Shown: positions 37,209-48,493, counted from the first letter of the stretch. The stretch: DNA of 64,000 nt from Planococcus plakortidis (GCF_001687605.2 NZ_CP016539.2:1456501-1520500), one strand, 5' to 3'. Notes: generated from the letters alone by a model not told the origin. Made by a program: numbers and translations.

Positions 37209-38243
37209 ATGATTACATCAATCTGGAAGTCGATACGCGCGGATAAAATCGATCCGGTTTATTTGATCGTCGGGACGGAAAGTTATTTCATCACGAAGAC
37301 GATTGAATTGCTGAAAGCGCAAATGGCCGAAGCCGGGGAAACGGATGTCTCCACTTTCGACTTGGATGAAGTGCCTGTTAGCCATGTGCTTGAAGAAGCG
37401 GATACGATCCCGTTTTTCAGCGACCGGAAATTGATCGTTGCGCGCAATGCTTCGTTCTTGAAAGCGGCGGAACGCGGCAAAGAGAAAATCAACCATGATC
37501 TCAAGTCCTTGGAAGCGTGGCTCGAGAATCCCCCCGCGACGAGTGTGACGATTTTCGTGGCGCCATATGAAAAATTGGATGAACGCAAGAAAATCGTCAA
37601 GCTGATGAAAAAGAATGTCGTGCTCATCGAAGCGAAATCGCTGCAGCCGCATGAATTGGAAAGCTGGATCGCGCATGAGGCGAAATCCCACGGCAAGACG
37701 CTTGAGCGGCAAAGTGCGCAAAAGCTCATCGAAATGGCCGGGACCAATTTGACTTTGCTTGCGTCGGAAATCGAGAAGATGTCCTTATACCTCGGCTCGG
37801 AAGAAGAGGACATCACACAGGCCCTCATCGAAGACATGACTGCCCGCACATTAGAGCAGGATGCTTTCAAGATGTTGCAGGCTTATCTCGACGGCGATGT
37901 CCAGACAGCGCTCAGTGTCTATTACGACTTGCTGCGCCAAAAGGAAGAGCCGGTCGCGCTCGCCGCGCTGCTCGCCTCCCAGATCCGCTTCATGGTGCAT
38001 GTCTATTACTTGCAGAAAAAAGGCTATCATGCACAGCAAATTTCCAAGCAGCTGAAAGCACACCCTTACCGCGTCAAATTATTGGTGGAAAAGCGCCGGC
38101 AAATTTCGGAAGCGCGCTTGCTTCAAGTGCTCGGCGATTTAGCGGACATCGATCTGCAATTGAAGACCGTTTCCGGAAACCGGGAACGCGTGCTGGAATT
38201 CTTCCTCATGAAGCGCGCGGGACATCAAAAGCGAACATCCTGA
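37209..38243 (+). CDS. holA: DNA polymerase III subunit delta
   Basis: Clamp loader delta subunit of 344 residues, the wrench that opens the beta ring. The AAA+-like fold is seen from the conserved PVYLIVGTESYFITK near the start, then SVTIFVAPYEKLDERKK, and the C-terminal collar (AALLASQIRFMVHVYYLQKKG, LKAHPYRVK, DLQLKTVSGNRE-like: DIDLQLKTVSG). No Walker A is expected in delta. ATG at 37209 is preferred over GTG 37200 because GAGGGAGTG (37194-37202) is then correctly spaced. It matches yqeN in position. Confidence 0.94.
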   Translation: MITSIWKSIRADKIDPVYLIVGTESYFITKTIELLKAQMAEAGETDVSTFDLDEVPVSHVLEEADTIPFFSDRKLIVARNASFLKAAERGKEKINHDLKSLEAWLENPPATSVTIFVAPYEKLDERKKIVKLMKKNVVLIEAKSLQPHELESWIAHEAKSHGKTLERQSAQKLIEMAGTNLTLLASEIEKMSLYLGSEEEDITQALIEDMTARTLEQDAFKMLQAYLDGDVQTALSVYYDLLRQKEEPVALAALLASQIRFMVHVYYLQKKGYHAQQISKQLKAHPYRVKLLVEKRRQISEARLLQVLGDLADIDLQLKTVSGNRERVLEFFLMKRAGHQKRTS

Positions 38244-38259
38244 AAATGGAACGACCCAT

Positions 38260-38294
38260 AAAGCGCTGTCTGCCAAAACGGACAGCGCTTTTTC
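38260..38294 (+). terminator. Intrinsic terminator of holA
   Basis: AAAGCGCTGTC (38260-38270) pairs with GACAGCGCTTT (38281-38291), then TT C; 16 bases after the stop. Confidence 0.88.
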
Positions 38295-38308
38295 TATTGT
38301 TGCAAAGA

Positions 38309-38340
38309 AAAAAGCCGGCCCATTGATGGGCCGGCTTTTT
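38309..38340 (-). terminator. Intrinsic terminator of rpsT (bidirectional form)
   Basis: 15-bp stem AAAAAGCCGGCCCAT (38309-38323) with ATGGGCCGGCTTTTT (38326-38340), adjacent to the rpsT stop at 38349 and with T tracts on both strands. Confidence 0.9.
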
Positions 38341-38348
38341 GATGCGTT

Positions 38349-38597
38349 TTACGCTTTTTTCATGAGGCTTGATTTTCTACGGGCAGCAGTGTTTTTGTGG
38401 ATCAAACCTTTAGAAGCTGCTTTCTCAACTTGTTTGATTGCTGCTTTAAGGGAATCCCCTTTGTTTTCTTCATTGTTGGCTACAGCTTGCTCAGCCTTTT
38501 TCACAGAAGAACGCATAGCAGATTTAACAGATGAGTTCTGAGCATTTTTCGTATCGTTCGTGCGAACACGTTTGATTGCAGATTTAATGTTTGGCAT
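38349..38597 (-). CDS. rpsT: 30S ribosomal protein S20
   Basis: Small basic ribosomal protein bS20 of 82 residues binding 16S rRNA. Begins MPNIKSAIKRVRTN and ends with the typical KGLIHKNTAARRKSSLMKK. The ATG at 38597 has AGGAGGTG 6 bases upstream on the minus strand; the in-frame GTG at 38606 is part of that site. It is divergent from lepA. In B. subtilis gpr, spoIIP and yqxA lie between rpsT and lepA; here only 215 bases separate them. Confidence 0.96.
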   Translation of the reverse strand: MPNIKSAIKRVRTNDTKNAQNSSVKSAMRSSVKKAEQAVANNEENKGDSLKAAIKQVEKAASKGLIHKNTAARRKSSLMKKA

Positions 38598-38654
38598 ATC
38601 TTTCACCTCCTAGACAATTTGAGCGGCGGGCATCAGCCTTTGCTCTTCAATGTC

Positions 38655-38681
38655 TCTATACAACAAAAGTTATTTTATCAA
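38655..38681 (-). promoter_or_regulatory. Possible rpsT promoter
   Basis: On the minus strand TTGATA (38681-38676), 15-base spacer, TATAGA (38660-38655). The spacer is short, so this is tentative. Confidence 0.35.
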
Positions 38682-38754
38682 ATCGGCTGGCCGAATGCAA
38701 TAGTTACGTGCAAAGAAGTTTGCCTTGACAGTTGAAGCTTTATGCGGTCATTCA

Positions 38755-38783
38755 TTGCCCAATACCCGCTTGACTGCTATAAT
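38755..38783 (+). promoter_or_regulatory. Promoter of lepA, extended -10
   Basis: TTGCCC (38755-38760), 17-base spacer, TGCTATAAT with perfect TATAAT at 38778-38783. Confidence 0.7.
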
Positions 38784-38812
38784 TCAAAGTAGTTTATATG
38801 GGAGTGAAGAAA

Positions 38813-40642
38813 ATGGACCAAGAACAGAGATTAGCGAGACAACAGAAGATCCGCAACTTTTCCATCATCGCACACATCGATCATGGGAAATCGACGCTGG
38901 CCGACCGCATTTTGGAAAGAACCAATGCACTGACAGCACGCGAAATGAAATCCCAATTGCTCGACTCCATGGATTTGGAGCGTGAGCGGGGAATCACCAT
39001 CAAATTGAATGCCGTCCAGCTCAACTATACAGCAAAAGACGGGGAAACATACATCATGCACTTGATCGACACGCCGGGCCATGTCGATTTCACGTACGAA
39101 GTATCAAGAAGCCTGGCTGCGTGTGAAGGCGCTGTGCTCGTCGTCGATGCAGCGCAAGGAATAGAAGCACAAACCCTCGCCAATGTCTATTTGGCGCTCG
39201 ATAACGATCTCGAGATTCTTCCGGTCATCAATAAAATCGATTTGCCAGCAGCAGACCCTGAGCGCGTGCGCCAGGAAGTCGAGGATGTCATCGGATTAGA
39301 TGCGTCCGAAGCCGTGCTTGCTTCCGCCAAAGCGGGGATCGGCATCGAAGAGATCCTCGAGCAGGTAGTCGAAAAAGTCCCGCCGCCATCCGGGGACCCG
39401 TCCGCACCGCTCAAGGCGATGATCTTCGATTCCTTGTACGACCCGTACCGCGGCGTCGTGGCATATATCCGGATCATGGAAGGTACCGTGAAGCCGGGCG
39501 ACAAGATCAAGATGATGGCAAGCGGCAAGGAATTCGATGTCGTCGAAGCCGGCGTCTTCACGCCGAAAGTGACATTGCGCGACGAATTGACCGTCGGCGA
39601 TGTCGGATTCCTGACAGCTTCCATCAAAAACGTCGCGGATTCACGTGTCGGTGATACCATCACCCTTGCCGACAATCCGGCTGAAGAAGCACTGCCGGGT
39701 TATCGCCGCTTGAACCCGATGGTCTACTGCGGGATGTATCCGATCGATACATCGAAATACAACGATTTGCGCGAAGCGCTCGAAAAACTGGAATTGAACG
39801 ATGCTGCCTTGCAATTCGAGCCTGAATCCTCTCAAGCGCTCGGCTTCGGCTATCGCTGCGGATTCCTTGGCCTCTTGCATATGGAGATCATCCAGGAACG
39901 GATCGAACGTGAATTCAATATCGACTTGATCACGACGGCACCGAGCGTTATCTACCACGTCCACATGACGGACGGGGAAGTCTTGAATATCGACAACCCG
40001 GCGATGATGCCGGACCCGCAAAAGATCGAATACGTCGAAGAGCCATATGTCAAAGCGACTGTCATGGTCCCGAACGATTTCGTTGGCGCCGTCATGGAGA
40101 TTTGCCAACAGAAGCGCGGCAACTTCATGACCATGGATTATCTCGACAACTCACGCGTCAGCATCATTTATGAATTGCCGCTCGCCGAGATCGTCTACGA
40201 TTTCTTCGACCAATTGAAATCAGGGACCAAAGGATATGCCTCGTTCGATTATGAATTGATCGGCTACAAGGACTCCAAACTGGTGAAAATGGACATTCTC
40301 CTGAATTCGGAGAAAGTCGACGCCTTGAGCTTTATCGTCCATAAGGATTTTGCCTACGAACGCGGGAAAGTCATTGTCGACAAATTGAAGACATTGATTC
40401 CGCGCCAACAGTTCGAAGTCCCGATCCAGGCGGCAATCGGCCAGAAGATCGTGGCCCGCCAAACCATCAGCGCCATCCGGAAAAACGTCCTCGCGAAATG
40501 CTACGGCGGCGATATTTCCCGTAAGCGCAAACTTCTCGACAAACAGAAGGAAGGGAAAAAGCGGATGAAGCAAGTCGGTTCCGTGGAAGTCCCTCAAGAA
40601 GCGTTCATGGCTGTTCTCAAAATGGATGACCAATCCAAATAA
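38813..40642 (+). CDS. lepA: Elongation factor 4 (LepA), back-translocating GTPase
   Basis: Translational GTPase of 609 residues, implicated in ribosome back-translocation and 30S biogenesis. G1 AHIDHGKST, switch I GITIK, G3 DTPGHVDF, G4 NKIDLP near residue 130; domain II; EF-G-like domains III and V; and the LepA-specific C-terminal domain (from about 490, [24 protein letters not shown]). ATG at 38813 with GGGAGTGA upstream; an in-frame ATG at 38798 precedes the site. It is transcribed alone up to a terminator before hemW. Confidence 0.97.
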   Translation: MDQEQRLARQQKIRNFSIIAHIDHGKSTLADRILERTNALTAREMKSQLLDSMDLERERGITIKLNAVQLNYTAKDGETYIMHLIDTPGHVDFTYEVSRSLAACEGAVLVVDAAQGIEAQTLANVYLALDNDLEILPVINKIDLPAADPERVRQEVEDVIGLDASEAVLASAKAGIGIEEILEQVVEKVPPPSGDPSAPLKAMIFDSLYDPYRGVVAYIRIMEGTVKPGDKIKMMASGKEFDVVEAGVFTPKVTLRDELTVGDVGFLTASIKNVADSRVGDTITLADNPAEEALPGYRRLNPMVYCGMYPIDTSKYNDLREALEKLELNDAALQFEPESSQALGFGYRCGFLGLLHMEIIQERIEREFNIDLITTAPSVIYHVHMTDGEVLNIDNPAMMPDPQKIEYVEEPYVKATVMVPNDFVGAVMEICQQKRGNFMTMDYLDNSRVSIIYELPLAEIVYDFFDQLKSGTKGYASFDYELIGYKDSKLVKMDILLNSEKVDALSFIVHKDFAYERGKVIVDKLKTLIPRQQFEVPIQAAIGQKIVARQTISAIRKNVLAKCYGGDISRKRKLLDKQKEGKKRMKQVGSVEVPQEAFMAVLKMDDQSK

Positions 40643-40648
40643 ACGAAA

Positions 40649-40680
40649 AAAAGGAGGCGGTTATTCTGCCTCCTTTTCTT
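40649..40680 (+). terminator. Intrinsic terminator of lepA
   Basis: AAAAGGAGGC (40649-40658) pairs with GCCTCCTTTT (40668-40677), then CTT. hemW starts only 21 bases later, so read-through may feed hemW. Confidence 0.8.
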
Positions 40681-40700
40681 ATTAGAAAGAAGGATTTCTT

Positions 40701-41840
40701 ATGGTAAAAGGCATGTATATCCATATCCCGTTCTGCCACCAGATTTGTTTTTACTGCGATTTCAATAAAGTGTTTTTCAAAGACCAACCGGTGGATGCCT
40801 ACATCGAATCGATTGGCAAGGAACTGGCGCTGTGGAAGCAAGAGGGCGCGCTGGAGGAGCCGCTTAAGACGGTCTTTCTCGGCGGTGGGACACCGACAGC
40901 CTTGACGCCCGTACAATTGGAACGTTTGCTAGAGTTAATCCACCAATACGTTCCGATGGCCAAAAATGTGGAATGGAGTTCAGAGGCGAATCCGGATGAA
41001 TTGACGCGCGACAAGATGGAAGTGTTATATAAAGGCGGCGTCAACCGGCTCAGCATGGGCGTCCAGACCTTCGACCAGGATTTGTTGAAGCGGCTCGGCC
41101 GCACGCATGCCAATGAGGATGTCTTGCGCGCCGTGGAAACTGCCCGGGAAATCGGCTTTAGTAATATCAGTTTTGACTTGATGTACGGGCTCCCGGGACA
41201 GACGATGGCGCAATGGGACGAAACGCTCGAGCGCGCATTCGCATTCGACATGCCGCATTTCTCGGCCTACTCACTGATCATCGAACCGAAAACGGTGTTT
41301 TATAATTTGATGGTCAAGGGTAAGCTCAATACGGTGACGGAAGACCTCGAAGGCGATATGTACGAGCGCCTCATGGATGAAATGGCAAAGCAGGGCTTGC
41401 ATCAATATGAAATCTCCAATTTCGCGAAGCCTGGCCATGAATCCCGCCACAATCTGTTGTACTGGGATAATGAAGAATACATTGGCGTCGGCGCCGGCGC
41501 TCACGGCTACGTAAACGGCGTGCGCTATTCCAATCACGGCCCATTGAAAAAATACATGGAGCCATTGGAATCGGGGGAACGGCCGGTGCTTGATTCGACA
41601 CAAGTGAGCATCAAGGCGAAGATGGAAGAAGAAATGTTCCTCGGCCTTCGCAAAACGACAGGTGTCGACATCGCCCATTTTCAAGAGAAATTTGGCGCCC
41701 CGCTGGAAAAAGTGTATGGCGAGATTCTCCGGAACGAAAAGGCGAAAGGCAATTTGGCGGTCGAACAGGGCCGTGTCAAATTGACGCATAAAGGCCGATT
41801 CGTCGGCAATGAAGTTTTCGAGCAATTTTTGCTTTCGTAG
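40701..41840 (+). CDS. hemW: Radical SAM heme chaperone HemW
   Basis: Radical SAM protein of 379 residues related to HemN but proposed to insert heme rather than oxidise coproporphyrinogen. The cluster motif CHQICFYCDFNK has C-x3-C-x2-C and lacks the fourth Cys (CxxxCxxCxC) typical of true HemN, supporting HemW. Also GGGTPTAL, EANPDEL, SMGVQTFD and DLMYGLPGQT. A C-terminal HemN_C domain follows. No own promoter or strong site is obvious (GAAAGAAGGA upstream). Lies between lepA and hrcA as in B. subtilis. Confidence 0.93.
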   Translation: MVKGMYIHIPFCHQICFYCDFNKVFFKDQPVDAYIESIGKELALWKQEGALEEPLKTVFLGGGTPTALTPVQLERLLELIHQYVPMAKNVEWSSEANPDELTRDKMEVLYKGGVNRLSMGVQTFDQDLLKRLGRTHANEDVLRAVETAREIGFSNISFDLMYGLPGQTMAQWDETLERAFAFDMPHFSAYSLIIEPKTVFYNLMVKGKLNTVTEDLEGDMYERLMDEMAKQGLHQYEISNFAKPGHESRHNLLYWDNEEYIGVGAGAHGYVNGVRYSNHGPLKKYMEPLESGERPVLDSTQVSIKAKMEEEMFLGLRKTTGVDIAHFQEKFGAPLEKVYGEILRNEKAKGNLAVEQGRVKLTHKGRFVGNEVFEQFLLS

Positions 41841-41851
41841 GAGCGCATCCG

Positions 41852-41880
41852 TTGACAAGCAAAAAAAGATTTGGTAATTT
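41852..41880 (+). promoter_or_regulatory. Sigma-A promoter of the hrcA-grpE-dnaK operon
   Basis: TTGACA (41852-41857), 17-base spacer, TAATTT (41875-41880) with TG one base upstream (extended -10). The CIRCE operator begins 11 bases downstream, at the expected start site. Confidence 0.7.
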
Positions 41881-41890
41881 TAGTGTAGTC

Positions 41891-41917
41891 TTAGCACTCG
41901 AACTCATAGAGTGCTAA
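41891..41917 (+). promoter_or_regulatory. CIRCE operator (HrcA binding site)
   Basis: Exact consensus TTAGCACTC (41891-41899), 9-base spacer, GAGTGCTAA (41909-41917). HrcA binds it and represses until heat titrates GroE. Only one copy is in the window. Confidence 0.97.
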
Positions 41918-41931
41918 CAGAGGTGATGATC

Positions 41932-42963
41932 ATGTTAACAGAACGGCAGCTGCTCATTTTGAAAGTGACAGTCGATGATTACATCCAATCAGCGCAGCCG
42001 GTAGGATCGAACCAACTAGCTAAAAAGCCGGGCATCACTTCCAGTTCGGCGACCATTCGCAATGAATTGGCTGAGCTCGAAGGCCAGGGCTACCTCGAAA
42101 AGACTCACACATCCTCGGGGCGGATTCCGTCTCAAAAAGGCTACCGCTATTATGTGGACCATTTGCTGACGCCGAATCCTGTGCCGCAACAGGACATTGT
42201 CCAGCTTCGTTCGGTTTTCGAGGAAAAGGTGACCGAAACCGAGGAAATCATCAAACGTTCGGCTGGCATCCTGTCCGAATTGACGAATTATACGTCGATT
42301 CTGCTCGGGCCGGATATCCGCAAACACGTCGTCAAGAAATTGTCGATCGTGCCCCTGTCCCCGGGAATGGCGGTGGCAATCATCGTCACCGACTCGGGCC
42401 ATGTAGAAAATCGGGTATTCTCCATCCCGCCGGATCTGGACCCATCCGACATCGAAAAGATGGTCAATATCTTGAACGAGCGGCTCATCGGCGTCTCGCT
42501 GCACGATTTGCACAAACGCCTCGAGCAGGAAACGCTCGTTCTCTTGCGCCAGCACATCGAGCGCTACGGGGAATTGTTCCGTACGTTCCAGCAGGCATTG
42601 CTGCTTCCGCGCGCAGATAATGTGTATTATGGAGGCAAGCTGAACATTTTGAAGCAGCCTGATTTCCACGATATCCAAAAAATCCGTGAATTGATGGACG
42701 TGATGGAAGAAGGGAAGCACATTCCTGAGATCCTGCCGATCGGCGCTCAAGGGCTCCAAATCCGCATCGGCTCGGAGAATGCGCTGGCGGCCATGGAAGA
42801 TTGCTCGGTCATCACGGTATCCTATGATATCGGAGATGAGCAGATGGGCTCCATCGCAATTGTCGGGCCGAAAAGAATGGATTACCGCCGAATCGTCTCG
42901 CTGCTGGATTATGTGAGCGGCGATTTGTCGAAAGAGCTGACACGGCTGTTTCAAGGAAAGTGA
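41932..42963 (+). CDS. hrcA: Heat-inducible transcription repressor HrcA
   Basis: Repressor of 343 residues, the same length as B. subtilis HrcA. N-terminal winged helix (about 1-75, MLTERQLLILKVTVDDYIQS and SSSATIRNELAELE), then a GAF-like dimerisation domain and an insert. ATG at 41932 is chosen because GAGGTG (41920-41925) precedes it by 6 bases; upstream in-frame starts at 41911 and 41926 overlap the CIRCE/RBS. It autoregulates through the CIRCE just upstream. grpE follows 19 bases later. Confidence 0.96.
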   Translation: MLTERQLLILKVTVDDYIQSAQPVGSNQLAKKPGITSSSATIRNELAELEGQGYLEKTHTSSGRIPSQKGYRYYVDHLLTPNPVPQQDIVQLRSVFEEKVTETEEIIKRSAGILSELTNYTSILLGPDIRKHVVKKLSIVPLSPGMAVAIIVTDSGHVENRVFSIPPDLDPSDIEKMVNILNERLIGVSLHDLHKRLEQETLVLLRQHIERYGELFRTFQQALLLPRADNVYYGGKLNILKQPDFHDIQKIRELMDVMEEGKHIPEILPIGAQGLQIRIGSENALAAMEDCSVITVSYDIGDEQMGSIAIVGPKRMDYRRIVSLLDYVSGDLSKELTRLFQGK

Positions 42964-42982
42964 ACCAAAGGAGGCACATATT

Positions 42983-43588
42983 TTGTCGAATGAAAAAGAA
43001 ACGATCAAACAACAAGACCTAGAGCAGGAAAAGGCGCAAACCGAGGCGCAGGAAGCTGTTGAAGAAACAGCGGCAACCACCGAAGGGACCGAGCCGGGAA
43101 CTGTCGAATCGGCTGAACAGGCACAAGCTGAAGAACCTGTGGATGAAACGGCCGAGCTTCAAGCCCAGCTTGAAGAAGAGCAGAATAAATACTTGCGCCT
43201 ATTGGCAGATTATGACAACTTCAAGCGCCGCACGAAAAAAGATCAGGAATTGGCAAGGGCTTTCCGTTCGCAATCATTATTGACGGATCTCTTGCCGGTC
43301 TTGGATAATTTCGACCGCGCGCTCGCTGTTGAAGCGAAAAGTGAAGAATCCGCTTCACTCTTGAAGGGCCTCGAAATGGTCAAGAAATCCTTGGTCGATG
43401 CTGTGACAGCCGAAGGTTTGGAAGAGGTAAAGGCGGTCGGTGAACCGTTCGATCCTCATGTCCACCAGGCGGTCATCCAGGAAAACGACCCTGACAGTGA
43501 ACCGGGAACGGTGTTACAGGAGCTTCAGAAAGGGTATACCCTGAATGGCAGAGTGCTGCGCCCGGCAATGGTCAAAGTGAACGAATAA
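42983..43588 (+). CDS. grpE: Nucleotide exchange factor GrpE
   Basis: Cochaperone of 201 residues that releases ADP from DnaK. A long acidic, Glu/Thr/Ala-rich N-terminal tail (about 1-60), then a coiled coil (LQAQLEEEQNKYLRLLADYDNFKRRT) and the C-terminal beta-wing (VGEPFDPHVHQAV, GYTLNGRVLRPAMVKV). Start is TTG at 42983 with AAGGAGG (42967-42973) 9 bases away. Second gene of the CIRCE operon. Confidence 0.95.
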   Translation: MSNEKETIKQQDLEQEKAQTEAQEAVEETAATTEGTEPGTVESAEQAQAEEPVDETAELQAQLEEEQNKYLRLLADYDNFKRRTKKDQELARAFRSQSLLTDLLPVLDNFDRALAVEAKSEESASLLKGLEMVKKSLVDAVTAEGLEEVKAVGEPFDPHVHQAVIQENDPDSEPGTVLQELQKGYTLNGRVLRPAMVKVNE

Positions 43589-43627
43589 CTGAAATTCAAG
43601 AATCTAATGTTAATGGAGGAATTTTAA

Positions 43628-45457
<1,830 letters not shown>

Positions 45458-45472
45458 GATATGCAAGGCCGG

Positions 45473-45506
45473 AAAAGTCAAAGCAAAGCAACTGCTTTGG
45501 CTTTTT
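45473..45506 (+). terminator. Intrinsic terminator between dnaK and dnaJ
   Basis: AAAAG-T-CAAAGCA (45473-45485) pairs with TGCTTTG-G-CTTTT (45493-45505), 15 bases after the dnaK stop, followed by T. Confidence 0.75.
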
Positions 45507-45514
45507 CAATGTCT

Positions 45515-45543
45515 TTGCAAGCGCAATTTAAACCGTGTACAAT
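45515..45543 (+). promoter_or_regulatory. Probable own promoter of dnaJ
   Basis: TTGCAA (45515-45520), 17-base spacer, TACAAT (45538-45543), 31 bases before the dnaJ ATG. No CIRCE next to it. Confidence 0.55.
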
Positions 45544-45573
45544 TACAGTTGACTGCAAGAGGGAGAGTGACCT

Positions 45574-46692
45574 ATGAACAAGCGAGATTATTATGAAGTC
45601 CTTGGCGTTTCCAAGGATGCTTCGAAAGAGGAAATCAAGAAAGCCTACCGGAAGCTTTCCAAAAAATATCACCCGGACATCAATAAGGAAGCCGATGCTT
45701 CTGAAAAATTCCAGGAAGTCAAGGAAGCCTATGAAGTGTTGAGCGATGACCAAAAACGCGCACAATATGACCAATTCGGCCACCAGGATCCGAACCAAGG
45801 ATTTGGAGGAGGCTTTGGCGGTGCGGAAGGCTTCGGCTTTGATGATATTTTCAGTACCTTCTTTGGCGGGGGCACGCGCCGCCGCGACCCGAATGCCCCT
45901 CGAAAAGGCGATGATCTTCAATATTCGATGACCATCGATTTTCTGGATGCCGTATTCGGCCAGGAGACGGAAATTGAAATCCCGAAAGACGAAACATGCG
46001 AAACTTGCGACGGTTCAGGAGCGAAGCCCGGAACGAGCAAGAAGACGTGCCCGTATTGTGAAGGTACCGGCCAGTTGAATGTCGCGCAAGATACGCCATT
46101 CGGCCGCATGGTCAACCGCCGCGCCTGCCATCACTGCGAAGGCACCGGCCAGATCATCGAAGAAAAATGCACGACATGCCGCGGTGCAGGCAAAGTAAGA
46201 AAAATGAAGAAAATCAAAGTCACAGTACCAGCGGGCGTCGATGACGGGCAGCAATTGCGCGTTTCCGGACAAGGCGGCCCGGGCTTCAACGGGGGCCCTG
46301 CCGGCGATCTTTATGTACTGTTCCGCGTCAAGCCACATAAGCAATTCGAACGTGACGGCGATGACATCCATCTGGAATTGCCGATCACTTACCCGCAAGC
46401 GGCCCTCGGGGATGAAATTGAAGTCCCGACGGTTTCCGGTAAAGTCAAGCTGAAGATTCCAGCCGGAACGCAAAACGGGGCGCGTTTCCGCCTGCGCGGA
46501 AAAGGCGTGCAAAATGTCCATGGATATGGCGTAGGCGATCAGCACATCACGATCAAAGTGAAAGTGCCGACGAAACTGAACGAAAAACAGAAGCAGTTGC
46601 TGCGCGAGTTTGCCGAAATTTCCGGAGATATCCCGGAAGAGCAAAGCAGTTCATTGTTCGACAAGATCAAAAGAACCATCAAAGGTGATTAA
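45574..46692 (+). CDS. dnaJ: Chaperone protein DnaJ
   Basis: Type I Hsp40 of 372 residues. J domain (about 1-70) with YHPDINK carrying the HPD tripeptide, a Gly/Phe linker ([16 protein letters not shown]), four zinc-binding CxxCxGxG-type repeats ([32 protein letters not shown]) at about 140-210, and the C-terminal peptide-binding domains. It stimulates DnaK and binds unfolded protein. GGGAGAGTGA upstream of the ATG. Confidence 0.97.
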   Translation: MNKRDYYEVLGVSKDASKEEIKKAYRKLSKKYHPDINKEADASEKFQEVKEAYEVLSDDQKRAQYDQFGHQDPNQGFGGGFGGAEGFGFDDIFSTFFGGGTRRRDPNAPRKGDDLQYSMTIDFLDAVFGQETEIEIPKDETCETCDGSGAKPGTSKKTCPYCEGTGQLNVAQDTPFGRMVNRRACHHCEGTGQIIEEKCTTCRGAGKVRKMKKIKVTVPAGVDDGQQLRVSGQGGPGFNGGPAGDLYVLFRVKPHKQFERDGDDIHLELPITYPQAALGDEIEVPTVSGKVKLKIPAGTQNGARFRLRGKGVQNVHGYGVGDQHITIKVKVPTKLNEKQKQLLREFAEISGDIPEEQSSSLFDKIKRTIKGD

Positions 46693-46719
46693 TAGGCAGA
46701 TAGAGCCTTGGACAAATGG

Positions 46720-46746
46720 AAAACTCCCGTGCAATAGGGAGTTTTC
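46720..46746 (+). terminator. Intrinsic terminator of dnaJ
   Basis: AAAACTCCC (46720-46728) pairs with GGGAGTTTT (46737-46745), followed by C T; 28 bases after the stop. Confidence 0.75.
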
Positions 46747-46786
46747 TGTCTGTTACATAATTGTTCGATAAAGGAGCTGGTCGAAA

Positions 46787-47728
46787 GTGAAATGGTCTGA
46801 GCTGTCGATTCATACAACGAACGAAGCGATTGAATCAATCTCCAATATCCTGCATGAAGCAGGGGCAAGCGGGGTCGTCATCGAGGATTCCGATGATTTG
46901 ACGAAAGACCGGGAAGATGTGTTCGGCGAAATCTATTCACTCGACCCGGAGGATTTCCCGACAGAAGGCGTCATCCTGAAAGCCTATCTGCCGGTCAATA
47001 GCTTTCTCGGGGAAGCCGTGGAAGGCATCAAGCTGGCCATCAACAACCTTGCGGAATTCAATATCAATGTTGGGCGCAATGTCGTCACGATCAGCGAAGT
47101 TAATGAAGAAGACTGGGCGACGTCCTGGAAGAAGTATTACCATCCGGTAAAAATTTCCAAGAGGTTCACGATCGTGCCGACATGGGAAACCTATCATCCC
47201 GTTTCAAGCGATGAACTGATCATCGAACTCGATCCGGGCATGGCATTCGGGACGGGCACGCATCCGACGACCGTCATGAGCCTGCAGGCACTTGAAAAGC
47301 ATGTGAAGAAGGGCGATACAGTGATTGATGTCGGGACCGGTTCGGGAGTGCTGGCCATCGGCGCCGCATTGCTTGAAGCAGGGCCGGTGAGGGCGCTGGA
47401 CCTCGATGAAATCGCCGTGAAAGCCGCTGGGCTGAATGTCAAATTGAACAAAGTGCAAGACCGTGTCCATGTATTCCACGGCAATTTGCTGGATGCGATC
47501 GATGACCCGGCCGACGTGGTCGTGGCAAATATCCTCGCTGAAATCATCATGTCGTTTACAGATGATGCGTACCACGCAGTCAAGCCAGGCGGTATGTACA
47601 TCACTTCAGGCATAATCGTCCAGAAGAAAAATGATGTGAAGCAAGCGCTCGAAGCTTCAGGGTTTGTCATAGAAGACATCATGATGATGGAAGATTGGGT
47701 AACGATCATTTCAAAAAAACCGCTATAA
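46787..47728 (+). CDS. prmA: Ribosomal protein L11 methyltransferase
   Basis: PrmA of 313 residues, trimethylating several amino groups of ribosomal protein uL11. N-terminal substrate-recognition domain (about 1-100), linker WATSWKKYYHPVKI, then the SAM domain with FGTGTHPTT, VIDVGTGSGVLAIGA and the NPPF-like VANILAEII. GTG start at 46787 with AAGGAGCT at 46771-46778. It starts a run of modification genes: prmA, rsmE, mtaB (gaps of 12 and 15 bases). Confidence 0.95.
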   Translation: MKWSELSIHTTNEAIESISNILHEAGASGVVIEDSDDLTKDREDVFGEIYSLDPEDFPTEGVILKAYLPVNSFLGEAVEGIKLAINNLAEFNINVGRNVVTISEVNEEDWATSWKKYYHPVKISKRFTIVPTWETYHPVSSDELIIELDPGMAFGTGTHPTTVMSLQALEKHVKKGDTVIDVGTGSGVLAIGAALLEAGPVRALDLDEIAVKAAGLNVKLNKVQDRVHVFHGNLLDAIDDPADVVVANILAEIIMSFTDDAYHAVKPGGMYITSGIIVQKKNDVKQALEASGFVIEDIMMMEDWVTIISKKPL

Positions 47729-47740
47729 CGGGGTGCGAAC

Positions 47741-48478
47741 ATGCAACGATATTTTTTGGAAGAGAAAGCTTCCGTCAATAACCAATTGGCGATTACAGGT
47801 GAGGACGCCAAGCACATCGCCAAAGTGATGCGTCAATCCGTAGGCGACCAGCTGATCGCTGTCGTTTCAGGGAAGGCCCATTTGGCTGAAATCACGGAAA
47901 TTGCCACAGACGTCCAGATCAGGCTGATCGAAGAGCTTGAGGACCGCAGTGAGTTGCCGAAGAAAGTGACAATCGCATGCGGCCTTCCGAAAGGCGATAA
48001 GCTGGAACTGATCACACAAAAAGCGACAGAGCTCGGGATGAGTGCTTTATTGCCTTATTCTGCGGAGCGGTCGATCGTCAAATGGGACAGCGCCAAAAGC
48101 GCCAAGAAAATCGAGCGCTTGAAGAAAATCGCCAAGGAAGCGGCTGAGCAATCACATCGCAGCCGCATTCCTGACATACATACAGTGCACAGCTTCAAAG
48201 AACTTGTAAATGCGGTGAAGGATTACGACGCAGTCATCGTCGCCTATGAAGAAGAGGCGAAAAAGGGCGGCGGGAAGCGGTTTGCCGAAATTCTAGAATC
48301 GTTGTATGATAAAGACTCAATCTTGCTCGTTTTCGGGCCGGAAGGCGGCATTTCGGAAGCGGAAGCGTCGGTACTCAAAGAAGCAGGCGCATTGTTCACT
48401 GCGCTAGGCCCGCGCATTTTGCGCACCGAGACGGCGCCGCTTTATGCATTGTCTGCCATATCCTATGAATTTGAATGA
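47741..48478 (+). CDS. rsmE: 16S rRNA (uracil1498-N3)-methyltransferase RsmE
   Basis: SPOUT-class methyltransferase of 245 residues that makes m3U1498 in 16S rRNA. N-terminal PUA-like domain (HIAKVMRQSVGDQLIAV), then the knotted C-terminal domain with ITQKATELGMSALLPY, ERSIVKW, FGPEGGISEAE and LGPRILRTETAPL. Co-transcribed with prmA and mtaB. Confidence 0.95.
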   Translation: MQRYFLEEKASVNNQLAITGEDAKHIAKVMRQSVGDQLIAVVSGKAHLAEITEIATDVQIRLIEELEDRSELPKKVTIACGLPKGDKLELITQKATELGMSALLPYSAERSIVKWDSAKSAKKIERLKKIAKEAAEQSHRSRIPDIHTVHSFKELVNAVKDYDAVIVAYEEEAKKGGGKRFAEILESLYDKDSILLVFGPEGGISEAEASVLKEAGALFTALGPRILRTETAPLYALSAISYEFE

Positions 48479-48493
48479 AAGAGGTGGCCATCG

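Noticed and set aside
42016..43080. 354-codon open frame antisense to hrcA-grpE
   Set aside because: Long only because of codon bias on the coding strand; the sense frame encodes clear HrcA and GrpE.
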